NCBI GenBank assembly: GCA_003565625.1
Contig: PXBD01000001.1
Location: 1 to 64,000, forward strand
Direction of reading: 5' to 3'
DNA length: 64,000 bases
Source of the DNA: Gammaproteobacteria bacterium
Lineage (GTDB): Bacteria > Pseudomonadota > Gammaproteobacteria > Xanthomonadales > Wenzhouxiangellaceae
A program made the position numbers and the translations under genes. The first letter of the stretch is position 1; every line of letters begins with the position of its first letter. The notes below the pieces were generated by a model. The model was given only the letters and a program-made list of their open reading frames with translations, was not told the DNA's origin and searched no databases. Shown here one piece after another: positions 56,057 to 63,986 of this stretch.

Positions 56057-57226
56057 TTACAGCAACTCGACGGCCATGGCCACGCCTTCACCGCCACCGA
56101 TGCACAGCGAGGCAACCCCCGTTTTCAGGTTGCGATGCTTGAGGGCGTGGAGGAGGGTAACCAGGATGCGCGCCCCGCTGGCGCCAATCGGGTGGCCCAG
56201 TGCGCAGGCGCCGCCATTGACGTTGACCCTGGCGTGGTCGAGATTGTGCTCTTTCATCGCCGCCATGGTCACGGTGGCGAAGGCCTCGTTGATTTCCCAC
56301 AAGTCGACCTGGTCGGCGCTCCAGCCGGCCTTTTTCAGGGTTTTGGCAATCGCGCCGACCGGGGCGGTGGTGAACCACTCCGGCTCCTGGCTGTGGGTGG
56401 CGTGGGCGACCACGCGCGCCAGCGGCGTGAGGCCGCGTTTTTCAGCCTCCGAGGCGCTCATCATCACGAACGCCGCCGCCCCATCGGAAATCTTCGACGA
56501 GCTGGCCGCGGTGATGGTGCCGTCCTTGGCAAAGGCCGGGCGCAGGCCGGGCATCTTGTCGATATTGCAGCGCGGCGGTTCTTCATCGGTGGCGATGTCC
56601 ACCTCGCCCTTGCGCGTCTTGACCGTCACCGGGGCAATCTCGTCTTCGAAAGCCCCACCCTGCATGGCCGCCATGGCCCGCTCGACCGAGGCCCGGGAAA
56701 ACGCGTCCTGGTCTTCGCGACTGAAGCTGTACCTGGCCGCGCAGTTCTCGGCAAAGCCGCCCATCATGTTGCCGTCGTAGGGGTTTTGCAGGCCGTCGTA
56801 GAACATGTGGTCGAGCGACTGGGTATGGCCCATGCGCAGGCCGCGCTCGATCAGGTAGGGGGCGTTGGTCATCGATTCCATACCGCCGGCAACCACCACC
56901 TCGGCGCTGCCCGAACGGATCAGGTCGGATGCCAGCATGGCCGCCTTCAGCCCCGAGCCACAGACCTTGTTGATGGTGGTCGCACCGGCGCTGATCGGCA
57001 GGCCGGCGCCCAGTGCTGCCTGGCGCGCCGGGGCCTGGCCGGTGCCGGCCGGCAAAACACAGCCCATGATGACCTCGGAGACGTCTGCGCCCGCCACCCC
57101 GGCATCGGCCATCACCGCGCCGATGGCGGTTGCGCCCAGCCGGGGTGATTTGACCGGGGCAAACTGGCCCTGGAACGAACCAATCGCCGTGCGCCGCGCG
57201 GCAACGAATACGACATCATCAGACAT
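56057..57226 (-). CDS. Acetyl-CoA C-acetyltransferase (thiolase)
   Basis: From ATG 57226 the product is 389 residues with the thiolase active-site residues: NKVCGSGLKA (nucleophile), GGACALGHPIGASG (histidine) and SLCIGGGEG (second cysteine). It cleaves or forms acetoacetyl-CoA. A TTG nine bases upstream adds MSV. AAGG lies 9 bases before the ATG. Together with the lyase and the acetoacetyl-CoA synthetase it turns leucine carbon into acetyl-CoA. Confidence 0.95.
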   Translation of the reverse strand: MSDDVVFVAARRTAIGSFQGQFAPVKSPRLGATAIGAVMADAGVAGADVSEVIMGCVLPAGTGQAPARQAALGAGLPISAGATTINKVCGSGLKAAMLASDLIRSGSAEVVVAGGMESMTNAPYLIERGLRMGHTQSLDHMFYDGLQNPYDGNMMGGFAENCAARYSFSREDQDAFSRASVERAMAAMQGGAFEDEIAPVTVKTRKGEVDIATDEEPPRCNIDKMPGLRPAFAKDGTITAASSSKISDGAAAFVMMSASEAEKRGLTPLARVVAHATHSQEPEWFTTAPVGAIAKTLKKAGWSADQVDLWEINEAFATVTMAAMKEHNLDHARVNVNGGACALGHPIGASGARILVTLLHALKHRNLKTGVASLCIGGGEGVAMAVELL

Positions 57227-57348
57227 GACACTCAACCTTCGGTTGCGAAAAAAAGCCCTGATGCATTATCGCAGGTTCAACGCGCTCCAGCCACTGCCGG
57301 GCCGACGGCAACTGGCACGCCGCGGGGCATGTCGGTAGACTATGACTT

Positions 57349-57936
57349 ATGGCCCTGCAGCAGCGCGACGACCAGCTCTACACCTACGGTGATTACCGGA
57401 CCTGGCCGGAGGATGTGCGCTACGAGCTGATCGACGGCATTGCCTGGCTGATGTCTCCTGCGCCGGGTCGGCGGCACCAGGAACTGGTTGGGGAACTTTT
57501 TTACCAGGCTCGACAAGCATTGGAGGGCAAGGATTGTCGCGCCTATCTATCACCATTTGACGTGCGCCTTCCCCGGGGAGATGAGTCCGACGATGCCATC
57601 GATACCGTAGTCCAGCCCGACGTACTGGTCGTGTGTGACCCGGCCAAGCTCGACGAGGCCGGGCTGCGTGGCGCGCCGGACTGGGTGGTTGAAGTGCTCT
57701 CGCCATCGACCGCGGCCCACGACCAGACGCGCAAGTTGGCCGTGTATGAACGCGCCGGGGTACCCGAGGTCTGGCTGGTGCACCCGGCCGACCGCGTGCT
57801 CACCCGCTACCGCCTGGTCGACGGCCGCTACGGCCGGCCCGAGATTCAGGAGCTGGAAGGAGTGACCGCGGTGGCGGTGCTGCCGGAGATCATCATCGAC
57901 TGGGCCGTGGTCACGGCCCAGCTCGACAACGAGTAG
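57349..57936 (+). CDS. Uma2 family endonuclease-like protein (DUF820)
   Basis: The 195-residue product has the Uma2 pattern of PD-(D/E)XK nucleases: VRYELIDGIAWLM, VQPDVLVVCD (acidic), DWVVEVLSPSTAAHDQTRKLAVYE in part and GVPEVWLVHP. Members are abundant in cyanobacteria and their role is unknown. It is alone on the plus strand inside a minus-strand catabolic cluster. An ATG at 57349 with no strong Shine-Dalgarno is the best start. Confidence 0.85.
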   Translation: MALQQRDDQLYTYGDYRTWPEDVRYELIDGIAWLMSPAPGRRHQELVGELFYQARQALEGKDCRAYLSPFDVRLPRGDESDDAIDTVVQPDVLVVCDPAKLDEAGLRGAPDWVVEVLSPSTAAHDQTRKLAVYERAGVPEVWLVHPADRVLTRYRLVDGRYGRPEIQELEGVTAVAVLPEIIIDWAVVTAQLDNE

Positions 57937-57955
57937 GCCACGCGACCCACCAGAC

Positions 57956-59104
57956 TCAGGCTCGCCCCTCGGCCAGTTCGCGGCCAATCAGCATGCGCCG
58001 GATTTCGTTGGTGCCGGCGCCGATATCGTAGAGCTTGGCGTCCCGCAGCAGCCGGCCGGTAGGGTATTCATTGATATAGCCGTTGCCGCCCAGGGCCTGG
58101 ATGGCTTCCAGCGCGACGCTGACCGCGCTGCGGGAAGCATGCAGCAGGCAGGCGGCGGCATCGACCCGCGATAGTTTGCCGGCATCGTAAGCGGTGGCTA
58201 CCTGGTAGGAAAACCCGCGCGAGGACTGCAGCATGGCGTACAGGTCGCCGACCTTGGCCTGCATCAGGCCGAAATCGGCCAGCACCCGGCCGAACTGCTT
58301 GCGCTCGCGGATGTAGGGCAAAACCTGGTCGAGCGCGGCCTGCATGATGCCGATTGGCCCGCCGGAAAGCACCAGGCGCTCGGAATTGAGCCCCGACATC
58401 AGGATTTTTACCCCCTCGTTGACCTCGCCCAGCACGTTCGCGGCCGGGATCTCGCAGTTATCGAACACCAGCTCGCAGGTGTTGGAGCCGCGCATGCCCA
58501 GCTTGTCGAGCTTCTGGGCCTTGGAAAAGCCCGGAAAACCCTTCTCGACCACGAAGGCGGTGATGCAGCGGCTGCCGGCTTCCTTGCCGGCGGTGCGCAT
58601 GTAGACAATAGCCAGATCGCATTCCGGGCCGTTGGTAATCCACATCTTCGAGCCGTTGGCCACCCAGACATCGCCTTTGAGCTCGGCCCGACAACTCATC
58701 GAGCCGACCACGTCCGACCCGGCGCCGGGTTCGGACATGGCCAGTGCACCCACCCAATCGCCCGAGACCAGCTTCGGCACGTAGTTTTCGCGCTGCTCGG
58801 GCGTGCCGTTGCGACACAGGTTGTCGGTGCACAGGTTGGAATGGGCGCCATAGGACAGGCCTACCGAGGCCGAGGCGCGCGAGATTTCTTCCATCGCCAC
58901 GAGGTGGGCCAGGTAACCCATCTCCGAGCCGCCGTACTCGGCCGGAATGGTGATGCCGAGCAAGCCCATCTCGCCCAGTTCCGGCCACAATTCCTGCGGA
59001 AACTCGTTGGCCTCGTCAATGGCGGCCGCGCGCGGGGCGATCGCGTCCTCGGCGAAGCGGCGGACGGTTTCGCGCAGCAGTTCAATGTCTTCGGATAGCT
59101 TCAT
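57956..59104 (-). CDS. Isovaleryl-CoA dehydrogenase
   Basis: The 382-residue acyl-CoA dehydrogenase has ALAMSEPGAGSDVVGS in part, WITNGPECD, GGNGYINEYPTGRLLRDAKLYDIGAGTNEIRR in part. The IGAGT sequence, lacking the usual catalytic glutamate of this loop, and the GYINEYPTGR stretch are typical of isovaleryl-CoA dehydrogenases. It oxidises isovaleryl-CoA and passes electrons to ETF (etfBA at 45958). It lies next to leucine dehydrogenase. Confidence 0.93.
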   Translation of the reverse strand: MKLSEDIELLRETVRRFAEDAIAPRAAAIDEANEFPQELWPELGEMGLLGITIPAEYGGSEMGYLAHLVAMEEISRASASVGLSYGAHSNLCTDNLCRNGTPEQRENYVPKLVSGDWVGALAMSEPGAGSDVVGSMSCRAELKGDVWVANGSKMWITNGPECDLAIVYMRTAGKEAGSRCITAFVVEKGFPGFSKAQKLDKLGMRGSNTCELVFDNCEIPAANVLGEVNEGVKILMSGLNSERLVLSGGPIGIMQAALDQVLPYIRERKQFGRVLADFGLMQAKVGDLYAMLQSSRGFSYQVATAYDAGKLSRVDAAACLLHASRSAVSVALEAIQALGGNGYINEYPTGRLLRDAKLYDIGAGTNEIRRMLIGRELAEGRA

Positions 59105-59128
59105 GTTGCTGTCTGGTTTGTGTTTTTT

Positions 59129-59275
59129 ACCGCGGATGAACGCAGATGAACGCGGATTTGCTTGAAAAGCGATGGCAGGATTCTCTGCGGCGAGTCGAGT
59201 CTAGCCAGACGCGCCCCCTCAACCAAAGTGACGTTACCCGTCCTGATCTGCGTTCATCCGCGTGCATCTGCGGTT
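59129..59275. repeat. Imperfect inverted repeat element with GATGAACGC motifs
   Basis: The left end, 59129-59155, reads CCGCGGATGAACGCAGATGA... and the right end, 59245-59275, is its near-reverse complement (ATCTGCGTTCATCCGCGTGC...). The arms differ by a few purine swaps and enclose about 90 bases with no coding. The motif of alternating GATGAACGCRG is familiar from dispersed palindromic repeats of many proteobacteria. It fills the gap between the two dehydrogenase genes. Confidence 0.7.
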
Positions 59276-59281
59276 TGAGTT

Positions 59282-60385
59282 TCAGTGATTGCCGCGTTCG
59301 CGGCCCGGGAAGCGGTGTTGCCGTCCCAGGAACGGCAGCTTGAGCTTGCCGATGGTGGCGATACGTTCTTCGGCCATGCGGTCGGCGGCTTTCCAGCTGG
59401 GGATGCCGTCGCGTTCGGCAATCTGGAAAATCTTGGAGACGTTGTAGTAAATCGTGCGCATCATGCGCTTGGCGCGTTCGCGGTTGTAGCCCTCGAACTC
59501 GATCGAGACATTCATCAGGCCGCCGGCGTTGACCGCGTAGTCGGGCGCGTAAATGATGCCGCGCGCGTCCAGCTCGTCGCCGCATTCCTCGGTCGCCAGC
59601 TGGTTGTTCGCCGCCCCGCACACAATCTTGAACTTGAAGCGCGGAATGGTGCGATCGTTGACCACCGCGCCCAGCGCGGTGGGCGAAAACACGTCGGCGT
59701 CCACCTCGTAAATATCGTTCAGGCCGACCGCCTCGCAGCCCAGGTCCACCGCCTGGGCGACCGCCTCCTCGTTGATGTCGGTCACGAACACTTTCGCCCC
59801 TTCCGCGCGCAGCAGCTTGACCAGCTCGAAGCCGACGTGGCCCACGCCCTGGACGGCGTAGCTGTAGCTGCCGACTTCCTCGTCGTTGAAGCGCCGCGAC
59901 AGCGAGGCGCGAATGCCCTGCAGGGTGCCGAAGGCGGTAAACGGTGACGGATCACCCGAGCCGCCGTGAACCTGGTGGACGCCCACGCAGTTGTGGGTTT
60001 CCTGGAACACGTACTCCATGTCGTTGACGTCGATGCCGACGTCCTCGGCGGTGATATAGCGTCCGTGCAGCGATTCGATGAAACGCCCGAACGAGCGAAA
60101 CAGCGCCTCGGACTTGTCCTTGCGCGGATCGCCGATCAGCACCGATTTGCCCCCGCCCAGGTTCAATCCGGCCACGGCGGCCTTGTAGGTCATCCCGCGC
60201 GACAGGCGCAGCACGTCTTCCAGCGCCTCCTGCTCGGTCGCGTACGGCCACATCCGCAAACCGCCCAGGGCAGGCCCCAGCGTGGTGTTGTGGATGGCGA
60301 TGATGCCTTTCAGGCCGGCATCCTTGTTGTGGCAGAACACGACCTGCTCGTGCTCGCTCGAGTCGATGATTTCGAACAGATTCAT
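59282..60385 (-). CDS. Leucine dehydrogenase
   Basis: The 367-residue product has NTTLGPALGGLRMWPY in part, GMTYKAAVAGLNLGGGKSV in part (catalytic lysine), ITAEDVG and the NAD site YAVQGVGHVGFELVKLL in part. It deaminates leucine, valine and isoleucine to keto acids. C-terminal residues after KLPFLGR are extra and charged. GGAGG lies 8 bases before the ATG, directly after a hairpin. Confidence 0.93.
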   Translation of the reverse strand: MNLFEIIDSSEHEQVVFCHNKDAGLKGIIAIHNTTLGPALGGLRMWPYATEQEALEDVLRLSRGMTYKAAVAGLNLGGGKSVLIGDPRKDKSEALFRSFGRFIESLHGRYITAEDVGIDVNDMEYVFQETHNCVGVHQVHGGSGDPSPFTAFGTLQGIRASLSRRFNDEEVGSYSYAVQGVGHVGFELVKLLRAEGAKVFVTDINEEAVAQAVDLGCEAVGLNDIYEVDADVFSPTALGAVVNDRTIPRFKFKIVCGAANNQLATEECGDELDARGIIYAPDYAVNAGGLMNVSIEFEGYNRERAKRMMRTIYYNVSKIFQIAERDGIPSWKAADRMAEERIATIGKLKLPFLGRQHRFPGRERGNH

Positions 60386-60392
60386 GCAAAGA

Positions 60393-60504
60393 CCTCCGGA
60401 TCCCGCGCTTCGTTGGCGCGGGCTTTATGGAAGGCCGGAACCCCGAAGATCCGGCCGGAAAAGGCACCGCACGCCCGGCCCATCGGGCGGACGGTGCAGC
60501 CTTT
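60393..60504 (-). promoter_or_regulatory. Hairpin-rich leader of leucine dehydrogenase
   Basis: Three inverted repeats lie between the DsrE-type gene and the leucine dehydrogenase start. 60460-60504 pairs AAAGGC and CACCG-type arms with inner CGCCCG/CGGGCG. 60433-60456 pairs GGCCGGA with TCCGGCC. About 60397-60417 pairs CCCGCGC with GCGCGGG next to the Shine-Dalgarno. The first ends in CCTTTT on the minus strand, so it may simply terminate the upstream gene; the others may control the dehydrogenase. Function is inference. Confidence 0.5.
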
Positions 60505-60602
60505 CTAGTCTAGCGGAATCCGGAGGGCGGGAGGCTTTGAGCGCGTGCGCAGCGGCAGGCAGGAGATCCCGGCGCTCCGCCGCGCTTTCAGCCGGCTGGC
60601 GA

Positions 60603-61118
60603 TCAGTTCGAGAAGATCCGCGTGCGCGGCCCCATCATGTAAGCAGCCACCTCGCCCGGCTGGGCAATGCCAATGCCTTCGGTCAGGTCTTCCTCACCGT
60701 ACTCGGTGCCGGGCAGGAAAATGGCGCAGACCTCGACTGTCACGTCGTGGTTCATCAGGCGGCCGAGCAGATCCTTGGCCGAGACATCCCGCGGCGGAAA
60801 GGTTTCGGCTTCGTAGTTGGCCAGCGCGAGGTAGCCACCGTCACCGCACAGCAAAACGCGCACCTCCAGACCCTGATCCACTGCCTGGTTGGCCAGCACC
60901 AGCGGCATCGCGCGATCCTGGGTGGCCGAACCGGTGACGGTCACGAACAGGCGATGCTCCCGACCAGCGCCCATGGCACCCTGGCGAGCTTGCTGGCGTT
61001 CACCGCGCTCGCCCTGGTTGCCGCCGCCATGGTGGTCGGCCAGGGCCGGGAAAGACACCGCCAGCGCCATCAGCGCGGCAGTCAGAATGTGGAAAAAGGT
61101 CGAAAAAGAACGCTTCAT
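60603..61118 (-). CDS. Exported DsrE family protein
   Basis: The 171-residue product has a signal peptide ending FPALAD (about residue 28), a short glycine- and glutamine-rich linker, then a DsrE-like domain (VTVTGSATQDRAMPLVLANQAV in part, VRVLLCGDGGYLALA, VEVCAIFLPG). DsrE proteins bind or relay persulfide sulfur. The two cysteines (in VLLCGDG and EVCAIF) are candidate reactive residues. AAGGAGAT lies before the ATG. It is 32 bases downstream of the DUF2892 gene. Confidence 0.82.
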   Translation of the reverse strand: MKRSFSTFFHILTAALMALAVSFPALADHHGGGNQGERGERQQARQGAMGAGREHRLFVTVTGSATQDRAMPLVLANQAVDQGLEVRVLLCGDGGYLALANYEAETFPPRDVSAKDLLGRLMNHDVTVEVCAIFLPGTEYGEEDLTEGIGIAQPGEVAAYMMGPRTRIFSN

Positions 61119-61150
61119 GAAGATCTCCTTGGATTGAAAGAATAGGGGGC

Positions 61151-61354
61151 TTATTGGAACGCCTGCCCGGGCTTGCTGCCCGCCGCCTTGAGTACCTTGG
61201 CCAGCGGGCAGAAGCCGGTGAACGCCGCCTGCAGCATGTTCAGGCCGACAAATGCGGTCAGCAACAGCCAGTAATTGCTGTGCAGCTGCGCCAGTACCAG
61301 GCTGAGCAAAATCATGACGCCGGCAAACGCCAGCACGATGCGATCAATGTTCAT
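61151..61354 (-). CDS. DUF2892 inner-membrane protein
   Basis: The 67-residue product has two hydrophobic helices ([17 protein letters not shown] and [17 protein letters not shown] in part) and the DUF2892 end [13 protein letters not shown]. This family often accompanies rhodanese, DsrE and ArsR-type sulfur regulators. Function unknown. The cysteine in GFCPL is conserved in the family. AGGAGTATCC precedes the ATG. Confidence 0.88.
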   Translation of the reverse strand: MNIDRIVLAFAGVMILLSLVLAQLHSNYWLLLTAFVGLNMLQAAFTGFCPLAKVLKAAGSKPGQAFQ

Positions 61355-61382
61355 GGGTGGATACTCCTGATGACTTCCGTAT

Positions 61383-61411
61383 AGTATCAGGAATATCTAA
61401 TATATTGTCAA
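61383..61411 (-). promoter_or_regulatory. Candidate promoter of the DUF2892-DsrE pair
   Basis: On the minus strand TTGACA (61406-61411) is followed 17 bases on by GATACT and then TATA. The stretch 61384-61411 is markedly AT-rich within a GC-rich segment and contains AATATATTAGATATT, a short imperfect palindrome. An activator or repressor site could lie here. Confidence 0.5.
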
Positions 61412-61457
61412 ACCAGGGGCCGATTCCGCGGCGCGGCGGGGCCGGCCCAACAGATGA

Positions 61458-61864
61458 TCAGTACGTAATGATCTGATCGAGGCGACTCGCCTGTTCCACC
61501 CACTTGGCCACTTGTGACGGCTTGGGCGGCGAGCGCACCAGCTTTTTCTGCTCGTTGATTTCGAGCATCCGCTTGGCCAGGTTGTCCGGGTTACGCCGCG
61601 CCATCTGCTTGACGGTATTGCAGTTTGCCGCCTCTAGCAGCTCTGAATATTCCTCGCCGACGCCGGAGATGCGCATCAGGTCGGCCATATTCACCCATTT
61701 AAGCAGGCGTACCGGGCTGACCCCGCAGCCGGCCGCGATTTTCTTGCGCCCGGTGCGCGTTGCGCCGTGCTTGAGCAGGTGCCCGGTGTGGTGATGCCCA
61801 TCTTGGCCAGCTTGGCTGCTCTCGCTGCAGCGATACCCTCAATCTCTTCGATCTTGTAATTCAT
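61458..61864 (-). pseudogene. DUF4332 protein gene, split by a frameshift
   Basis: A start at 61864 (MNYKIEEIEG, with GGGAG before it) opens a reading frame that shifts near 61782-61787. Reading on in the shifted frame restores LLKHGATRTGRKKIAAG in part, LKWVNMADLMRISGVGEEYSELLE in part and the conserved RNPDNLAKRML, EINEQKKLV, which together give the usual DUF4332 length of about 135 residues. One base is missing. The intact-looking downstream piece starts at ATG 61694 and encodes 78 residues. Either a true pseudogene or a sequence error. Confidence 0.75.
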
Positions 61865-62056
61865 GACGATGTACTCCCTTGGGTTACTGTCGGTGCTTGT
61901 TTTTACGGAAATGCGCGCCTTTGCCGGACACCGAACGCCGACACTCGCTCAATGTGCTGTCCTTGCTTATAGCACCGGGTTGCCATTCATTCAGACTGAT
62001 GTAGACAAAGTCCACTGATAACATGCTTTATTCTTCTCCGGCTTAGGGAGTTCATC

Positions 62057-63544
62057 ATGGCCACTCAATCCATCTTGATCGGCAAGGGCGGAGCGCCCGT
62101 CCACCTGGCGGCCCGTTACGCCAATCGCCACGGGCTGGTGGCCGGAGCCACGGGCACCGGTAAAACGGTGACCCTGCTGGTGCTGGCCGAGGGCTTTTCG
62201 CGCATGGGCGTGCCGGTCTTCATGGCCGATGCCAAGGGCGATGTCTCGGGCCTGGCCGCTGCCGGGACGCCGCATGCCCGGATCGATGAGCGCATCGAGC
62301 GCATCGGTATCGACGACTATCGCCAGGAGCCCAGCCCGGTGGTGTTCTGGGATCTGTGGGGGCAGTCGGGGCACCCGGTCCGAGCTACCGTGACCCAGAT
62401 CGGCCCGACCCTGCTGGCGCGAATGCTGGATCTGAACGATACCCAGGAAGGAGTGCTCAACGTGGTCTTCCGGGTGGCCGACGAAGCTGGTCTTCTGCTG
62501 CTGGACCTGAAAGACTTGCGTGCCCTGCTGACCCACGCGGCCGGGAATCGCGAGACCATCAGCGCCCGCTACGGCTTGATCAATACCGCATCCATCGGTG
62601 CCATCCAGCGTCGCCTGCTGAGGCTGGAGGCCGACGGCGCCGAGCATTTCTTCGCCGAGCCGGCGCTGGAACTCGCCGACCTGATGCGCACCGATTTGTC
62701 CGGCCGCGGCGTCATCAACCTGCTGGCGGCGGAAAACCTGATCACCAAACCGCGCCTGTATTCGACCTTCCTGTTGTGGATGCTGTCGGAACTGTTCGAG
62801 CAGCTGCCGGAAGTCGGTGATCTCGATCGGCCCAAGCTGGTGTTCGTGTTCGACGAAGCCCACCTGCTGTTCGGCGATGCGCCGGCGGCGCTCAGGCGCC
62901 GGGTCGAGCAGGTCGTGCGTCTGATCCGGTCAAAAGGAGTGGGTGTCTACTTCTGCTCGCAAAACCCCGACGACATCCCCAACGAAATCCTGGGCCAGCT
63001 CGGCAACCGGGTTCAGCACGCCCTGCGCGCCTTCACCCCGCGCGATCAGAAGGCGATTCGCTCGGCTGCTGAAACCTTCGTGCCGCGCCCGGGGCTGAAC
63101 GTGATCGAAGCGATTACTACTCTCGGCGTGGGTGAAGCGCTGGTCTCGCCGCTGGGCGACAAGGGCATACCGCAGCCGGTGGAGCGGACGCTGATTGCGC
63201 CGCCGCGCTGCCGGATGGGGCGGCTCAGCGCCGAGGAACGCGCGCAGGTGCGGGCGCGCAGCCCGGTCGGCGCCAAGTACGACACCACGCTGGATCGCGA
63301 GTCGGCCTACGAGATGTTGAAAAAAGAGGCCGAAGCAGCTGCAATCGCAGCGCAAGCCGAGGCGCAGCGCATTGCCGAGGAGAAAGCGGCACTAGCCGCG
63401 GAACGCCAGAGCGCGCCGCGGCGCTCCAGTCGCCAGTCCACCGGCGAGGCCTTTCTCAAATCGACGGTGCGTACGGTGGGCAACAGCATCGGGCGCGAAA
63501 TCTCGCGCAACCTGATGGGCGTGCTGTTCGGCAAGAAGCGTTGA
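62057..63544 (+). CDS. HerA-like ATPase, DUF853 (YjgR) family
   Basis: The 495-residue product has Walker A GATGTGKT (30-37), Walker [13 protein letters not shown], an arginine-finger region ([16 protein letters not shown] in part) and an alanine/glutamate-rich coiled coil near the end before a short basic tail. DUF853 proteins are uncharacterised ATPases of the HerA/FtsK group. Family length fits. A weak Shine-Dalgarno (AGGGAG) lies upstream. It converges with the ArsR gene across 17 bases. Confidence 0.9.
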   Translation: MATQSILIGKGGAPVHLAARYANRHGLVAGATGTGKTVTLLVLAEGFSRMGVPVFMADAKGDVSGLAAAGTPHARIDERIERIGIDDYRQEPSPVVFWDLWGQSGHPVRATVTQIGPTLLARMLDLNDTQEGVLNVVFRVADEAGLLLLDLKDLRALLTHAAGNRETISARYGLINTASIGAIQRRLLRLEADGAEHFFAEPALELADLMRTDLSGRGVINLLAAENLITKPRLYSTFLLWMLSELFEQLPEVGDLDRPKLVFVFDEAHLLFGDAPAALRRRVEQVVRLIRSKGVGVYFCSQNPDDIPNEILGQLGNRVQHALRAFTPRDQKAIRSAAETFVPRPGLNVIEAITTLGVGEALVSPLGDKGIPQPVERTLIAPPRCRMGRLSAEERAQVRARSPVGAKYDTTLDRESAYEMLKKEAEAAAIAAQAEAQRIAEEKAALAAERQSAPRRSSRQSTGEAFLKSTVRTVGNSIGREISRNLMGVLFGKKR

Positions 63545-63561
63545 GGCGCTGGGCGCTGCCT

Positions 63562-63906
63562 TCAGATGCTCGCGGGCTTGCAGAACTGCTGGTAGAGCTC
63601 GCCCATGACGCCGCGCACCTCGTCTCCGGCCAGCGAGTAGAAAATGACCTGCTGCTCTCGCCGGGTGGTCACCATGCCGCTGTTGCGCAACACGGCCAGG
63701 TGCTGGGACAGCGCCGACTGGCTCAGCGGCAGGAAGCTGTTGAGGGTGCCTACGGACATCTCGCCGTCGAGGAGATGACACAGGATCATCAGCCGATGCG
63801 GGTTGGCCATCAGTTTCAGAAACTGGGCCGCCTGCTCAGCGTGCTGGGCCATTTCCTCCGGCGGCGGGCGCTCGAAGTCCAGGGTATTGGTGGCTGACTG
63901 ACTCAT
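63562..63906 (-). CDS. ArsR family regulator with two cysteines (BigR/SqrR-like)
   Basis: The 114-residue product from ATG 63906 is a winged helix with MANPHRLMILCHLLDG, SQSALSQHLAVLRNSGMV in part and a C-terminal QFCKPAS. Cysteines at 43 (in the helix after NPHRLMIL) and 109 match the two positions of BigR/SqrR persulfide sensors, which de-repress sulfide detoxification genes. The GTG at 63927 gives seven more residues. DsrE and DUF2892 genes 2-3 kb away would be natural targets. Function is inferred. Confidence 0.85.
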   Translation of the reverse strand: MSQSATNTLDFERPPPEEMAQHAEQAAQFLKLMANPHRLMILCHLLDGEMSVGTLNSFLPLSQSALSQHLAVLRNSGMVTTRREQQVIFYSLAGDEVRGVMGELYQQFCKPASI

Positions 63907-63934
63907 AGTGCCGCGATTATGCCGCACCTCAGGT

Positions 63935-63959
63935 ATTGCTTCATCTGATCTGAATCAAT
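63935..63959. promoter_or_regulatory. Candidate operator in the divergent promoter region
   Basis: ATTGCTTCA (63935-63943) and TGAATCAAT (63951-63959) form an imperfect inverted repeat, 8 of 9 matches, around TCTGATC. It lies between the ArsR gene and the divergent start at 63987. ArsR proteins usually bind such imperfect palindromes; here the link is positional. Confidence 0.45.
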
Positions 63960-63986
63960 TTTTGCCCCGCGCGCTAGAATAAGTGC

